A stretch of 64,000 bases of DNA from Prosapia bicincta (GCA_036971475.1 JBAIZL010000002.1:354266582-354330581); one strand, 5' to 3'. Counted from the stretch's first letter, positions 1 through 12,852 are shown. Made by a program: numbers and translations. The notes: generated by a model not told the origin, from the letters alone.

Positions 1-1535
1 TTCTTACAAAGGATAGGTAAAATGTTCTCAAGCATATGGTGTCAGCGCCCCATAGTCGGCTGGTGACTACTTTAATTGAATTGAGACGTTTGCTACAAGC
101 TTTAACAGTTTTTTTCAATATGATTTTTCCATCTGAGCTTTTTAGAGGTAGGTTGGATGCAATGACATGTTTTGCAATATGAAACAGTGTTACACTTACA
201 ACTGCTCCTCGAGGGGTTCCGTTTTCTATCTCAGCACTTGTTGATTCTTAGCCATTGACCGATGTTTAAACTTTTTGACTGTTTAAGAAATTCGTTAGAT
301 ACTTCAACTTGTTTCCCATTATGCCAAGATTCATGCATTTTAACAATATAGTGGTGTGGGGTGTCTTAAAGCAGCTTAAAAGTGTAGAAGGACAATTATC
401 GTTAAATCTTTTTTCTCAAAACCAGCGTAGATGTTGTTTTTTAAGTATATTATTGCATCGTTAGTGCATCTCTGTTTTCTGTAACCATATTGTGATTGGT
501 CTAGTAGGTTGTATTTTCTAGTCTCTACTTTAGTCGATTGTTCACCATGCGTTCGAGCAGTTTGCCAAGACAAGATGTAAGAGCAATTTGGTGATATGAC
601 TTGATTTGGGACCTGTCTTTAGATGGTTTTAGGATTGGTACAATTAGTGCTGTTTTCCATTTTTCTTGGATATTTCCCGTGTGCCAAGTTTCATTGAATA
701 CGTTTAGTATATTAGTAAGCATCTCTTCTGAGCTGTGTTGGAGTATTCTGTTATGGATTCCATCTAGTCCGGGAGTCGAGTCCTTCAATCTGGATACTTC
801 ATTTCTCAGTTCCCATATGCTGAAGAGTACGTACGCAGGGTCTTCAAAGCGGTACAGTTCTTCGACTTGGGAAAGTAACTGCTTTTCTTTAGTAGTGAGC
901 TTTTTGGGCCATGGGATTTTCTTTCCTGCCCTGTTCTTGAAAATCAAGTTAAAAGGTCCGCTTTTGATTTGTCATTCTCTAACCACTCTCCAGCTTCACT
1001 TTGTTTTTGGCTAATCTTTTGACCAGTATTACCTTCGATTGATTTAAACTTTTTCCAGACTGTGCTAGATGGAATGTTTGCATTTATAGAGCCAACAAAT
1101 TCTCTCCAAGTTGTCCTTTTCTCTGTGATTATTGTACGTCTCAGGATGGCGTTGCATCTCTTGTATTCTTGTCTGCACTCTTTAACTCTCTGCACCTTCA
1201 ATCTTCTTTTAGCCCTTTGTCAATTTTTTCTAAGTTGATTGGTTTTCTCTGACCACCAGCTATTTTTAAATTTGTGTCTTCTTCTTAGTTCCTTTTTGGG
1301 AATGTTATGGTCAGCGGCTTGAAGAAGTTTTATTTCTAGAAATTCTGGAGTGTATTGTTTTATCTCGCTTGCTCTAGGTTCTTCTGTGAAAGCACTCCAG
1401 TCCGCTTTTGAAATATTGTATTTATTGCTTATGACAGATGGGTTCTGAACTAGAATTCTTGAGATAGAAAGTTCTAAGTATATTGGTAAGTGATCACTTC
1501 CTAGATCTTCCCCGGCGTACCAATTTGTTACCCTT
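1..1535 (-). mobile_element. I-superfamily LINE remnant: endonuclease end, linker and reverse transcriptase
   Basis: Read on the minus strand. About 1481-1503 encodes GSDHLPI, the final S-D-H motif of the EEP endonuclease of non-LTR retrotransposons. At 944-1201 lies the linker, with WREFVGSIN and VWKKFKSIEG, typical before the RT. At 525-947 the RT begins, with STPGLDGI near 755-779 and IALTSCLGKLLERMVNNRL near 530-590. The frame then shifts into 376-573 (SQYGYRKQRCTNDAI), and 160-215 encodes GTPRGAVVSVTLFHIA, which resembles RT block B. The frame changes at least twice and the usual R of SYRPI is H, so the copy is dead. It is cut off near 1535 on its 5' side and runs past the window start on its 3' side. 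The SYRPIALTSC-like block suggests the I group; exact clade uncertain. Confidence 0.85.
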
Positions 1536-1984
1536 TTCTACATTCAAGAAGTTATATTTTTATTTGAGATACAAAATATAAAACTAGCCCATGTTAAAGT
1601 TTGTGTATCCAGGCAAAACTAGTTAAAATTATTTATATTATTATTTTGTTTGGACTAAGTTATGTGAGTTGAGTTGAATCTTTACTTTGAGTTCATGATT
1701 TCAGAAATGTTAGGCTCCATTCTTGAGACTTTTACTCTGAAATCATACTGCATATCAAGCCGATTCCTAAATTTAATTTTTCATGAAGTAGATAGTTGAG
1801 AATGCATGTTCACATCTCTAGGTAGTTGGAAAATGTAGTGTTACGTTCATTGCCTTATTGCTAAGTGGTTTTTAGTCTTTTTGTACTGGCAACCAAAATT
1901 CTACAATGATTTCCCCATTAAAAACATTTTTTAGTGGACCACTGTTGGTCATTTCAAGTCGATCTTTTTCTTCTTCTGAAGGAC
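1536..1984. other. AT-rich spacer, nothing recognised
   Basis: No coding block, repeat or RNA gene was recognised between the LINE remnant and the hAT-like remnant. Confidence 0.5.
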
Positions 1985-2590
1985 TCAGAACCTTTTATAT
2001 TTCAGGGAACAGAACGGAGTTCTAATCCAACTCGCATTAGTATCTGGCTCAGGAAAGTGAATACTCTTAGGGAATCCCTGAAAGGGGCTGCTAAACTTTG
2101 AAGGTGGTCAGTTATGCTTTCCTTTATTTGGTTTACTAAGTTTTCATCAGGAGACTCCAAAAACTCTTTTATAGTGAGAAAAGTTGTAAGAGAACATTTA
2201 TTGACCTTTGTTGCCCACAACGGACAAGCTTTAACCATGGCACAAACTTTGTCTTTAACTTTGAACATATCTATATTAAAACTTGTAAGCCTAGATACGA
2301 AACTTGCAAATGTTCAAACACAGCTAAGAAAGCGGCCACACAAAGCCAAGAAATGTCTAAGTAAATCTGTATTCTTCGTATCAAGAAGGAAGGTTCTGAC
2401 CTCATCCTTAACATCAAAAAACCTTTACAGTATACCACCTCGGGAGAGCCCCCTTACCTCGGTATGAATAAGAAGCGAAGCATCCTCACTGCCCAATAAC
2501 ATAAAAAAACATCTAGACTGCAAATCTTTAATGTAGTTAATACGTCGAGCTACCTCATTGAGAGTTTTATGCAACCAACACTTCAGGCAA
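1985..2590 (-). pseudogene. hAT/ZBED-type transposase remnant
   Basis: Minus-strand reading from about 2590 down to 1985 gives the blocks of ZBED/SCAND3-like hAT proteins in the right order but in changing frames: LNEVARRINYIKDLQSRCF, then LLIHTEVRGLSRGG (the family hallmark is an HTEVRWLSRG-like block), then FFDVKDEVRTFLL, a damaged stretch, then FKVKDKVCAMVKACPLW and NQIKESITDHLQSLAAPF. The last part is an open frame at 2002-2268. The order of blocks is seen; the family assignment rests on known hAT/ZBED proteins. Stops and frameshifts between blocks show a dead copy. It could derive from a transposon or a domesticated ZBED-like gene. The 5' BED finger and terminal repeats were not found. 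Confidence 0.7.
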
Positions 2591-4739
2591 CCTCTTGGCT
2601 ACCAAAGCCTCTCGATGATTGCAACGGTCGGATACGGCAGTAGTGAATGTGTTAAATAAAAATATTTTCATTTCATTGACATCTCACTGACCCCTAAGAC
2701 ATTGCCCGCCTAACGTCAGGGGTTAGTTCAAGTTCGAAACCACTGGAGCATGATTCCACTTTCGCCGATTTACACTCTTAAGCTGGCAACGAAGCTACGT
2801 ATTTGGTTTCTTCATAATTATCAATAGGTTTTCCGTCTTTTTTGACAAGGATTGTGGCCGAACATAATCGTGGATTAAACCCGTTCATCTCAAAAACTAT
2901 TGCTATCACTTTTTAAAAGCCTAGAAGTGATTTTTTCTATCTTGTATTTGGCATTAGAGTTAGAGTGATGCAACTCTATAGATTGGGTATTTGCTTCTGT
3001 CTTTTTGTGTTCATCTTCCTTTACAATATGGTCGGGAAGGTTTTCTCCATGAGGGAGAGGTTTGTTATTGATGCCACCATTTGTCCAATATTCACCACAC
3101 CGTAAAGACACTACTCTCATACTGAGGTAGGATTTGCGATGCAGAAAATATATACATACATATCGCTTGTTTCCAGTCAGTGCCTGCGGTCAGCTTTACA
3201 AGAGTAACAATGTGTTATTCTGACACAAATATGTAGAGGGCGCCGCAACGAGATTTTTAGGAAGTAACGCATCTATTCTAATAGAAAACAATATGCCTAC
3301 AAAATTTAAAGAATTTATAATAATAAATAAATCCTAACGAACATGTAAATATAAAATGAGTATATAAATATTAGTAGCCTATTATTTATGCTAGCTAAAA
3401 CCGTACAACAATCAAGAATAAATCTCATTTATATAGCCATGGTTACGTAAAGCCATTTTTAATTATATTTATTTGGAAAAAGCACAAAAAATATGAAACT
3501 GAAAAACATTTGGAAACTTTGTGAGTATTTGTTAACCTAATTAAGGAAATGTAAACTTACAACTAAATACATTCCTATCCTACCGCCTTTGTGTATCAAG
3601 TACGAATAGCCATGATGGAAGTAAGGTTAGGTTATCTGTGATTGCCGACACATACAATTGCTAAAGGCAGCCTAATTAGAGCCTTATGTAGGCCTATGTT
3701 TCGGGTATATAATAACTTTGGGATATTCCCACCTTATTACCGGAAATGTAGCTGGAGTTTTTCCAATAAAACTAACGAAGTTTGGTATTTTGTTTCAGTT
3801 TTTAAAATAAGGTTGAAAACGGTTTGCTCTAGTTTTAGTTTAGTAATTGAAGGCATGTAACCTATTAATCATCAATTAGTAAAGGCCTTTGTATCGAAGC
3901 ACTTGGGATATGTCCCTTCCCATATAGTACCGTGTTTCCCTTCTTCACAATTGCCTCTTACCACTTTGTCTTTCACCACTTACTACATACGTCTAGGTGG
4001 CGTATTTATATCCAAGATAAATCTATTCCTTTTTAACTAATTTGCTCCCTTTCATTGATACCGGGTAATGCACGTCTAGCCTAAAAGTATGTAAAAGTTG
4101 AATGTAAGAAAATATTTCAAACATTTGTTTAGGTTTTAATCCTAAAGTGAAACGTTTCACAGATAATGCTCATGCAAACATAGATCCTAATTAGATGGCT
4201 TAGTATTTTTCTTAGAATATTTAAAAGTATTTTATATTTACTTTAAAGTTATTTTTTAGTAAATTTGTTGTGAATTTAGAACACGTATCTACCAATACAC
4301 AAGATTATTTTCTAGCATAAAAAGTACCTAAATTTAAAACACCGATAATTCACGGCGATAAAAATGCCGGTTTCTTATTTAGAAGACTTTTCTTCTATTT
4401 CTTGGTTTTCTGCATTTACTTCATGATTCCTTTCCCATTCTGTACAATCTTTTTCACTTCCTTATAATTGACGTTTCATTGCCTCTTAACACTAAAATTT
4501 TCTTCTACCAGTAATTTCATATATAATATCGTTTTTGTTTAAAAACTAATCCAGTTTTCAATTATTTTCATAAAGCATTTATCATTTCCCTTTAAACAAA
4601 TATTCTTCTCGCTACATACTTTTCGACAAATATTTCTTTATTGCAAGTCTCTTTATACACGTTTCTACAAATACGCATTTTGTCTCATATTCTGGAAAGA
4701 GTGTCTCTGGAAAACAAAAACACATTTTCATACTATGTA
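2591..4739. other. Intergenic, no gene recognised
   Basis: Short open frames (for example 3642-3860 on plus and 2890-3120 on minus) have no recognisable motif and no repeated copy in the window. They are treated as chance. The stretch is AT-rich without clear tandem repeats. Confidence 0.5.
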
Positions 4740-5040
4740 ATAGTCTTTCTCTGTCTGTGTTTCCCGTTTCTTCCTTTTCTTCTTCCTTCTTTTTCCACCT
4801 CTTATTGTTTCTTTCTCACTCCTCAATCCCTCGCTTTCTTTCCTCTTTTTACTCTGTATTTCCGTCTCTGTCCTTCCCTCCAATGCTCCTCTTTCTCTCT
4901 TTCTCTCTCTCTTTATTTTTCCCCCTTTCTCCCCCTTACTTCCACTCCCCCCTTACTCTTCCTCTCTCCCCCTCCCTCCCCCTCTCTCCCCCTCTCTCCC
5001 CCTCTCTCCCCCTCTATCCCCCCCTCTCTCTCACATTCAC
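4740..5040. repeat. Pyrimidine-rich low-complexity tract
   Basis: The plus strand is almost purely C and T, with runs of the type CCCCCTCTCT near 4970-5030. Two long overlapping open frames rich in S, L, P and F arise only from this composition. Confidence 0.9.
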
Positions 5041-5269
5041 TCGAATATCATATTTTATCTTCATCATCAGGATGAAGATGGCACTCTTAAAAGCGAAATA
5101 TATGTGCAACATTGTCTGCTGTGCGATGTTTGTAGAATATAATTTAACACTTCCAATTCAATAAAAATTAAAAAAGTGAAGCGGAAATTTTGTTGTAAGT
5201 AAAGAAATGTGCACAGGAAGATAAATATTTAGTTTGATTAGTTAAAATACGTGAAGAGCAAGTGAAACA

Positions 5270-5830
5270 AGGACATTGCTGTGAGGAGTTTATCATTGTA
5301 TTGAAGGGATACAAGGGCTGGAGATGGCCAGATGACTAACCGTACCTTTATCGTATAGACAGAGAGGACAGGTGGAAGAATCTACGAAGTCCAATCAATG
5401 TAAGTCGTTTTATAAGGCTTAATGAAGCTGGATAACGTAAAGGGAGACTTTCTTGAAAACGTTTATAGCCAGCTTAAGCGTGTTTGTCTGCTTAATCCAT
5501 TATAAAACTATCTCTTTTCTGTGTAAAAGTTGGAATATGGTCTCCTTGCATATTGCGACGGCATCACCTTTTTGAGGTAATGGAGAGGAAATAGCCTGCA
5601 ACCCTGAAGTAGAAAGAAATAACAATTTATTTGTACCGGTGCTACTTGAAAGCTTCTCTGAGGCATAACAAATGGCTGAAACCTCGCCTTTAAAGTGATA
5701 AACCTTCTGTGAACAACGCTTCGACGAAGGTTGTATAGAATGAAACTCCGCTGGTCTCTGCAGTGGTAGATCCGTCCAGGTAAATGTCGGTCCATTCGAC
5801 GTCAGGGTAGTTGTTAGGCAGTATTTCTAA
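5270..5830 (-). mobile_element. Degraded LINE 3' part: RNase H and zinc-knuckle-like C-terminus
   Basis: On the minus strand, about 5740-5810 reads EWTDIYLDGSTTAETSGVSF, matching the first block of LINE-encoded RNase H (usually YTDGS with a following glycine-rich turn). About 5310-5400 reads STCPLCLYDKGTVSHL, which resembles the Cys/His block that follows RNase H in I- and R1-type LINEs. The region between is out of frame and contains stops. The order RNase H then CPxC is right for the strand. Family is uncertain because no RT block is attached. It differs from the RNase H LINE at 43.3-44.8 kb. Confidence 0.55.
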
Positions 5831-6342
5831 TGTAAGTTGACTTCAAGAGACAGTGCAGTGTTCTGCCAGGCAGCACCAGGATCACAGGAATATCTGGCGT
5901 CTCCCGAGGGATATGAGGGCATAATAAGTGCTGTCGCTCACCCTGATTGGTAGGAGACTTCTCCTACAGAACGAGATCTTTCGGTTGTGACTTATTTTGA
6001 GTTTCAAGACAGACATTGGCAGAGAAGTACGTTTTCCCGAGGTTTCCGACCTAGCATGACCTTTCAAAAAATTTCCGTGATAACTAAATTAATGTAATTA
6101 TAAAACTTACACAAATATTTATGTCACTGTACCTAATTAAAAACGTACAACAGTGAAGCATACACTACATTCACATTACCATGGTTTACTGAAGACATAT
6201 TGAGTCATATTTTGTTAGACTAAAAGCAAAAATATGGAGCATGAAATCATTTGGAGTCTTAGTAAGTTTTAATCAAATTAATTATCAGTATTTTAGTTAT
6301 AACAAAATACATCCCAGACACCTAGACGGTAAATGACGGCAA
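5831..6342. other. Spacer, no gene recognised
   Basis: A 61-residue minus-strand open frame (5882-6067) has no recognisable motif. It may be more of the LINE at 5270-5830 upstream of RNase H, but nothing supports this directly. Confidence 0.4.
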
Positions 6343-6985
6343 TCACAAATAAACCATTGGGAAAGTCAGGTTAGGCCTAAAAACTAATAGGTATACTTGA
6401 TGTCGACATTTACTCGAGACTTGAATTCTACGTTTGAGCAGGATTTTTTCAAATACCTTGTCCATCGTATTCAACAAGCTTATCGGTCTGTATGAGTCAG
6501 GTTTGCTGTGGTCTTTTTCCGGTTTGGAGAAGACCAAGATCTTGACCTCCTTCCAAGCGTCCGGGATATGTTGTGTCCGTAGTATAGGATTGTAAATGTT
6601 TAAGAGATAAGTGTTCGCTTTCTCCGTGAGGTTTTTCAGCGTTGTGTAGGTGTCTGGTCCAAAAGCGTTCCTGGAGTTTGTTTGTGAGATTTCCCACTTT
6701 ATCTTTGTGATATAGTGTCAGTGTTTAGTTAATGTGGTAGACAAATTGTGCTATTTCTAAATCTACTTTAGCTGTATCGCTTGCATCAGCTGTTTGGTCG
6801 TTTCATTGGAACGTGCTCTCAAGCAGTCTATGTCTATGTCTAGTGGTGTGTCAACACAGTGGAGTGCTGTCCAGCTGGGACCGTAATAACTCCCAGTCAG
6901 CCAGTCTGTAGTCTAGCACCTTCCTTAGCTCTCTGCGAACAGGGCTTCCAGAAACCGTCATTATCAAGGGGTAGTGATCTGAATT
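6343..6985 (-). mobile_element. Jockey-like LINE fragment (RT N-terminal part)
   Basis: Minus-strand 6343-6537 encodes PDSYRPISLLNTMDKVFEKI, the start of a Jockey-type RT. 6497-6697 contains the preceding linker in another frame. The DNA closely matches the Jockey element present in both copies of duplication D1 (around 22.1-22.7 and 53.6-54.1 kb), so this is a third, truncated copy. It stops abruptly near 6985, where a different dispersed repeat begins, and its 3' side is lost near 6350. Frameshifts make it inactive. Confidence 0.8.
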
Positions 6986-7860
6986 CAGAAGTTAGTTTAA
7001 ACTTGATTGCAACATTTCACCCTGACCGAGACTAATACTAAAAACGTAGTAAAATCAGATTTTTTGTTATATACATAGATAGTTTCAATATGTAACGTAG
7101 TAGAGCATGGTCTTAGTTGTTTTTCAGAATTTTGTCTAGTTTTCGAGTTATTTACATTTTTGTGTAAGTAAAGTATTGTTACAACGTACCGTTAGATACT
7201 GCTGTCAATCGGATATTTTCTAAACTATTAGATACAAGAGTGATTTATGCAGTACACATCCGATCGAAAATTACTCGTTTTCTATAACCTATTACTCAAA
7301 CACTGTTAATTATATTTATTTAAAAATTGAAGACAATAAATAAAAATTGATTTTCTTTTCTCATGTGGTATAATGAAAATCTAGTGTTAAATATTTGCAG
7401 AGATATGACTGCTTTAAAACGCCTTGCAAGTGTAACCAGAATATGTAGTCTAGCTGTTTTTATCACTTTAAACACGTACAACTCTTATCGGCCTTAAAAC
7501 TTTCACAACTATTTTCTTTACTGATTTTCATCTTTTTAGTTGCATAAAAGTAAAAAAAATACTTCTTTTTCTTGGACTTATTATTTTTTTATAAATAAGT
7601 TTATCGATAAAGATGTTCATCAGAAAATGAGAAAGGAATAAAGAAACGTTTTATCAAATTCATAGCACGACGTCATGAACAGTTAGGAATTATACGCGTT
7701 TATAGTAATAAGAACATGATTTTTCTCTGATTTTACATTGTCTGTTACATATCTCTGTTAATATTGAGCCCTACAAGATGTTTCTTATACGAACTGAAAG
7801 AAGAGGTCTGTATTTTTATCCGCTGTTTTTAGTTTTTAAATAACACGCATCGCTCTTTAG
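6986..7860. repeat. Dispersed repeat family R, copy 1
   Basis: The block from about 6990 to 7715 is closely similar to 23770-24535 and 57598-58105, sharing for example AGATAGTTTCAATATGTAAC and a stretch around AAAACGCCTTGCAAGTG. About 7740-7860 resembles 57000-57120. No coding content was recognised. The family is probably a transposon or its non-autonomous derivative; its ends are not defined here. Confidence 0.75.
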
Positions 7861-8345
7861 CCGGTAAACACCTCCCTTTCCCCGGGGGTAAGCAGCCCTG
7901 TCTACTTCGTGCTATAATGCTCACCTATTCCTTCTAGCTTGGTACAACTAGACCATGTCCCTAATTCAACCCACCCTCCCTTATCCTTCCTTCTACAAGG
8001 GATATCAGGGTATACACCCTTTAATACCTCAATAAAGTAACTTTTTTGCCAAGTGATAACAATAGTAGTAAATTAATAAACCTCAAGATGTAACCTGCAA
8101 GCCTCAACAAGTTCATCTATCTCAGGTACGCACCACGGCCACATGATATAATGATCTTCCATATGTCCTGCACCAAGGCCAGTCTAGTCAAACTTTTGTG
8201 AAAGCCTTTAACTTGAAACAGTTTCTTAATATTAAAAACCCGCGTCAGTTAACTGGACAATTAATATTTTAAAAAATGCTTTAAAGTCAATTCCCACTTA
8301 GGTTTAGCAAAAACAATTTTATTTTAGTTACATTTTAATAAATAA
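7861..8345. other. Spacer, partly shared with the 24.5-kb repeat
   Basis: No gene was seen. About 8278-8345 is similar to 24536-24603, so the same flank precedes two Helitron ends. Confidence 0.5.
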
Positions 8346-8500
8346 CTAGATGTCCCGGTGAACTTCGTATCGCCTTAAAGTCAATGAATATTAGCTAAAC
8401 TTAGTTTAGAATTTTATCAACATAATAATAGATGAACTTATAGTAGTCGATGGAGAAAAGTGTGACAATAAAGTTCTTTATTGAAATAAATTATGTTTGA
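8346..8500 (-). mobile_element. Helitron 3' end, minus orientation
   Basis: On the minus strand this ends in GCGATACGAAGTTCACCGGG followed by ACATCTAG and then T. This nearly matches the 3' terminus of the large Helitron at 17700-17729. The CTAG end, the short palindrome CGAAGTTC and the following T fit Helitron ends (3' CTRR inserted before T). Similarity to the Helitron tail extends only about 150 bp inward by eye. The inner boundary is not defined. Confidence 0.65.
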
Positions 8501-9489
8501 TTTGTTTAAATTGAAGATTTAAGAGAGCAATTATTTAATGAGCACACAAATCCCTTGCATCTCAATTTAATAAGACTTTGCAGGTCATCTTAGAAATAAA
8601 TGTGGTTATAGAAAATTTGTATCTAATTAAGTTCTTGTAATTTAAAAATGAAATGTTTAGTTGTTTGATACGAATTAGGATAGTTGTTAAATCATTTGTA
8701 AATTCAATGTATACAAAGCCAGTTAGAAACAAACAAAATTTAGGGTAATGCAGAAATGCCAGGCCACATAAATGAATTATTTGAAATAAGTTATATGTAC
8801 TTTAAATAAGGGTTTGAAATAAATTATATTCATGCTTAACGTAATCTGTTGAAAAATAAATTCACTGTTAAGATTAAAGAAGAAACTTTAAAAATAGGAT
8901 AAAATGTAAAAAAATTTTGACCGAACTTTTTGTTTAGTTTCCAGGGCCCATTAATATTATTTTAGAAGGTAATATCATTAACGGTTTATCCATAGATAGA
9001 AAATAGGGTAAATGATCCTTAAAGTAATAACCATAGCAAACGAAAATGAATGTTATTATAAAATCATAGAAATAAGTTATTGTTTTGGCAACATACAAAG
9101 AAAGAATAAGAAGATTTTCAGGTTAGTTATTTGATTACAAATTAGAACATTTCTGATACAATTATGATATATAAATATTTGTAATTTTGTTTGATTTGTT
9201 TCGAAATTATGTTATGTTTGGTTTTCTGGGTAAAATTATGTGTTTTCCAGTTATTTTATGTGGAATTATTATTGTACTACTACGAATTAACTATGGTAAA
9301 TTAGATAAAAGACTCATTGAAAGATAAAAATTTCATTAAAAGTTTGTGGTTTCGTAGAAAAGTGAGATAAATTAAATTTACAAAATTATTAAAGAGTTTT
9401 AAAATTTTTTATTTGTACAATTTCTACAAGATGTAAAACCACAGGACATGAGTGACCTGGCTCCTGTTGATGACATTGTTAATTCATTT
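8501..9489. other. AT-rich stretch, no gene recognised
   Basis: Very AT-rich with no convincing open frame. It could be the body of a non-autonomous element ending at 8346, but no 5' Helitron terminus was found. Confidence 0.45.
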
Positions 9490-10354
9490 ACAAAAACTTT
9501 TGTTTGCTGCCGGAAAGGCAATTCCAAAAACCTCCTCCAAACCACGACGACCTTCTGTACCGTGGTGAAATTATGAATCCTTCGCGTACGAAGAAAAGAT
9601 TTGAACAAGTTCAAAAGACAACCGACGAGTGAAAAGCTGCAAAAATATAAAATCTTCCCTGCGAAAGCAAGAAAAATATTTAGGCAATGTAAACGAGAAT
9701 AATGGTCAGAGTACGTTGGCACTTGTACAAGAACAACAGCTCCATCTACATGGAAGAAATTACGATACTTCCTTTCGTAGAACTTCCTTTCCGATGCCAT
9801 TAATTTCACACAAGGTATCCGGATCGAGATTTCACCACGGATTGTGAGGAAATTGCAAATGTGCTGACGTTATCGGCCTCAAAATATTCTTCGTCTTCTG
9901 CATACAAAGATGCTTTCCAGGTTTACAAGCGTAAACAGGAAGCCCTACTTTTCACTGTTGGATTGTTTGGAGGTCTTGTTTGAATATCTGCTTCTCTGTT
10001 GACGAACTAGAGTCAGCTCTCTCGTCAACGAAAGATTCAACTCCAGGTCTGGATTATATTGTACACTTCAAGATTAATCATCTTCCCCCGTCGGCAAAAC
10101 AAGCTCTCCTTCGAAAAATACAACCGTATATTCAAAGAGCAAGATTTTCCCTATGCACGGTTAGAAGCGACAATAATTCCTCTTTTATAATAAGGAAAGG
10201 ACAAAACTAATCCCAGCTGTTACAGACCAATCTCTCTCTGGCAAGCTGTTTATGCAAACTACTCGAGAAGATGGCCAACCGACGTCTTGTCTGGTTAGAA
10301 ACAACAAATGTCTTTCTAACGTTCAGTGTGGTTCCAGACAAGCACGTTCAACAG
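9490..10354 (+). mobile_element. I-like LINE remnant interrupted by a microsatellite
   Basis: Plus-strand reading in shifting frames gives a LINE linker near 9600-9760 (YKIFPAKARKIFRQ, then STWKKLRYF). At 9980-10210 comes FSVDELESALSSTKDSTPGL, the start of an RT. At 10210-10350 come CYRPISL-like and KLLEKMANRRL-like pieces followed by QCGSRQARSTV, matching the RT order SYRPI, KLLE, GFR..RST. The element breaks where a (TG)n tract begins at 10355. Multiple frameshifts show a dead copy. A minus-strand open frame at 9399-9809 is its antisense shadow. Confidence 0.7.
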
Positions 10355-10389
10355 TGTGTGTGTGTGTGTGTGTTTGTGGTGTGTGTGGT

Positions 10390-10485
<96 letters not shown>

Positions 10486-10513
10486 AAGAGAGAGAGAGAG
10501 AGAGAGAGAGATT
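10355..10513. repeat. (TG)n followed by (GA)n microsatellite
   Basis: A (TG)n run with a few TT and GG interruptions, then AGAGAG to 10513. It sits exactly inside the RT of the LINE remnant. Confidence 0.95.
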
Positions 10514-11689
10514 TTGTGTATTAGTCTATTTTCAGAAATACTTGTATATAAACTTTCCAGGTATTTTTAACAAATACTGATCAGTAGAATAGATGTGCAT
10601 GCTGATAAATCTCGTCTTTCAACCTAATAACTTACAATATTTAATATAAAATTATCAATATTCAATAGTATCAGCCTTATAGTTTATTGTACACACACTA
10701 ATTCCCTTAAGGAGATGCATTAAGACACAAAATAGAGTGCAATATTTCCTTATAACCAGACAATAAATTATAATTTGATGAGAAACATCAGAAGGTTGGG
10801 ATTTTAGTACAGGTGAAGAATTAAGATTTTAAAAATTATTAGATTTTATTTTATTTATTATTGTTTGTAGTTTCTATTTAAATTTTATCACATAGTTCCT
10901 AACTGTACATAGGCTATAAATATATGCATTTAGCATATAGATAATTTCTATATTTATAGGTATTTACATTGAAAACGATGTAAACATTACCTTTAAATTT
11001 AAAGGAAAGCCTTTGTTTAGCCTAAATGAAATTATTTATTTAAGACGAGGTTTCACGCATGAACTAATAGAGGTTTACACCTGCTGCAAGCTGGATCTAA
11101 AGTTTCATTCTAAAAAGGAAAATGGCGGGGTGCCTGTAGACGTATACACTTGGAAAATAGAAGAACTTGGACTCAATTGAATAGGAAAGGTATATTTATT
11201 ATACTATAAAGTAAAAGTTTCTAGCTTCATATTTACTATTATAGGTTCATTTGGCTTCAGATTTTTCGTTGTGGGATGTATTTTGTCGAGACACAAGCTG
11301 AATTTTAACAAGGTAATTGCTCCTTGTTCAAAACATTTAGCGTACCTAATACAAATTATTTTTTCTTACAATTTATCGCTAGGAGTCTTGATTTTGCCAA
11401 AAAATAATCAATAACTGAGTAACGCATTAAAGAAACTCAAAGAATTTATTTAAAAATTCGGGAAATGTTTACCTAACATTTCTTTCTATCGTCTTCTGTC
11501 TTGCTTATAGCGAAGTGTTGAGTTCAGCCGATATTCCTTCGTGCAAAGTGGAACATCCCTTCTTGGCCTCACTTACAACAGAGATAATAAAATATTCACA
11601 CTTAGAGGCTGCAACACAATTTAAAGAGACGACTTCACGGACCTTGAGGTTCCACAGTATTGATAGTAGTTTAGTGTGTGCAACAAATT
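10514..11689. other. AT-rich spacer, no gene recognised
   Basis: No convincing coding sequence. A 61-residue open frame at 11515-11700 lacks motifs and overlaps the start of duplication D1. Confidence 0.5.
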
Positions 11690-12852
11690 TGTCAGTTTAA
11701 AAAGGTTTAACAATTTGTAAACGAATAACAAGACGGTAGAGTATGAGCTTTATGACAAATCAGTAAAGAATAATGGAACTAACGCTTTGTGCTGTTCCTC
11801 ACCCTACCATCCCTTGGCTCGCGCGTTTAAGGTCGTCGGTTTTACAATAATCTTTTTTTGTTCGTTGTTTTTTTTTAATAATGCTGAGGTTTTAAAAATC
11901 TCGACTAAAATAGCATTCGTGATTACTGTTGTACTACATCTTTATATATATAATTCTTCTGTGAGTGTGTATGTCACTGAACTTCTCTTAAACGACTGGA
12001 CCGATTTTGATGAAATTTTTTGTGTGTGTTCAAGGGGATCTGAGAATGGTTTAGATTTACAATTTTGTCCGCTGGACAATGTTTTTTCAATTAATTTTTA
12101 ATTTATTATAGTTGTTGATTTTGGAATGTTTTACATTGGATCCGACAGACGGCGCTACCATCGCAGTGTCAAATATTAAATTCAATTTTAATTTTAGTCT
12201 GTCCCGACAGTTAGCGCTGCGATCAAATTTAAAAAAATGTTTTGTTATCATTGTGTTATTGTAGACCATGTGCTGGATCAAATATTAAATTAAAAGGTAC
12301 TGAGTGTTTTGAGAAGAGTTTTGAAGTGTGCCTAAAAAAACTATACATTTTGCGAATTTAGTGCAGAATCGAAGTGAGTATATTTCTTATAATTTTTTTA
12401 ATCAAATTTACACGTGCGTTAGTTAATAACTAACCTAACCTACAAATTTATTTGTGTACTATCGGCGTCATTAATTTATGACTGTTTCGAGATTTAAGGG
12501 AAAATAAAATAGTATGCAAATAAAATTTAAATAATTGAATATAAATGAATATATATTAATAAAGTAAAAAAGCATATAATGAAATATTCTATATTTTGAA
12601 ATCTGTGTCGATAAAAAATCCATCCAAATAAAACTCAGTGTTAATAAAGAGGCAAATATAAAACGTGAATAAATAAAAATCCATAAAATTAAAGTATAAT
12701 TTCATAAACAATACATGGAAATTCTATATAGGTTATCTACATAATTATACTTTTATTTAATTGTTTATTTATTTATTTATTTAATTTTCATCTTTAATAA
12801 ATCACTCATTTTCGTTATGTATTATTTTACAGTATTTTCCTTATACAGAAAA

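Noticed and set aside
601..1014. 137-codon plus-strand open frame
   Set aside because: Antisense shadow of the I-like LINE reverse transcriptase on the minus strand.
2114..2467. 117-codon plus-strand open frame
   Set aside because: Antisense to the hAT/ZBED-type remnant, whose motifs are on the minus strand.
3642..3860. 72-codon open frame in the left spacer
   Set aside because: No motif, no conservation inside the window, length within chance expectation.
4641..5164. Two long Ser/Leu/Pro-rich open frames
   Set aside because: Produced by a pyrimidine-only tract that rarely forms stop codons.
9399..9809. 136-codon minus-strand open frame
   Set aside because: Antisense to the plus-strand LINE linker; no motif of its own.
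10252..10580. Three overlapping open frames rich in Cys and Val
   Set aside because: They are translations of a (TG)n(GA)n microsatellite. The same applies to frames at 32273-32651, 53386-53732 and 61690-62014.
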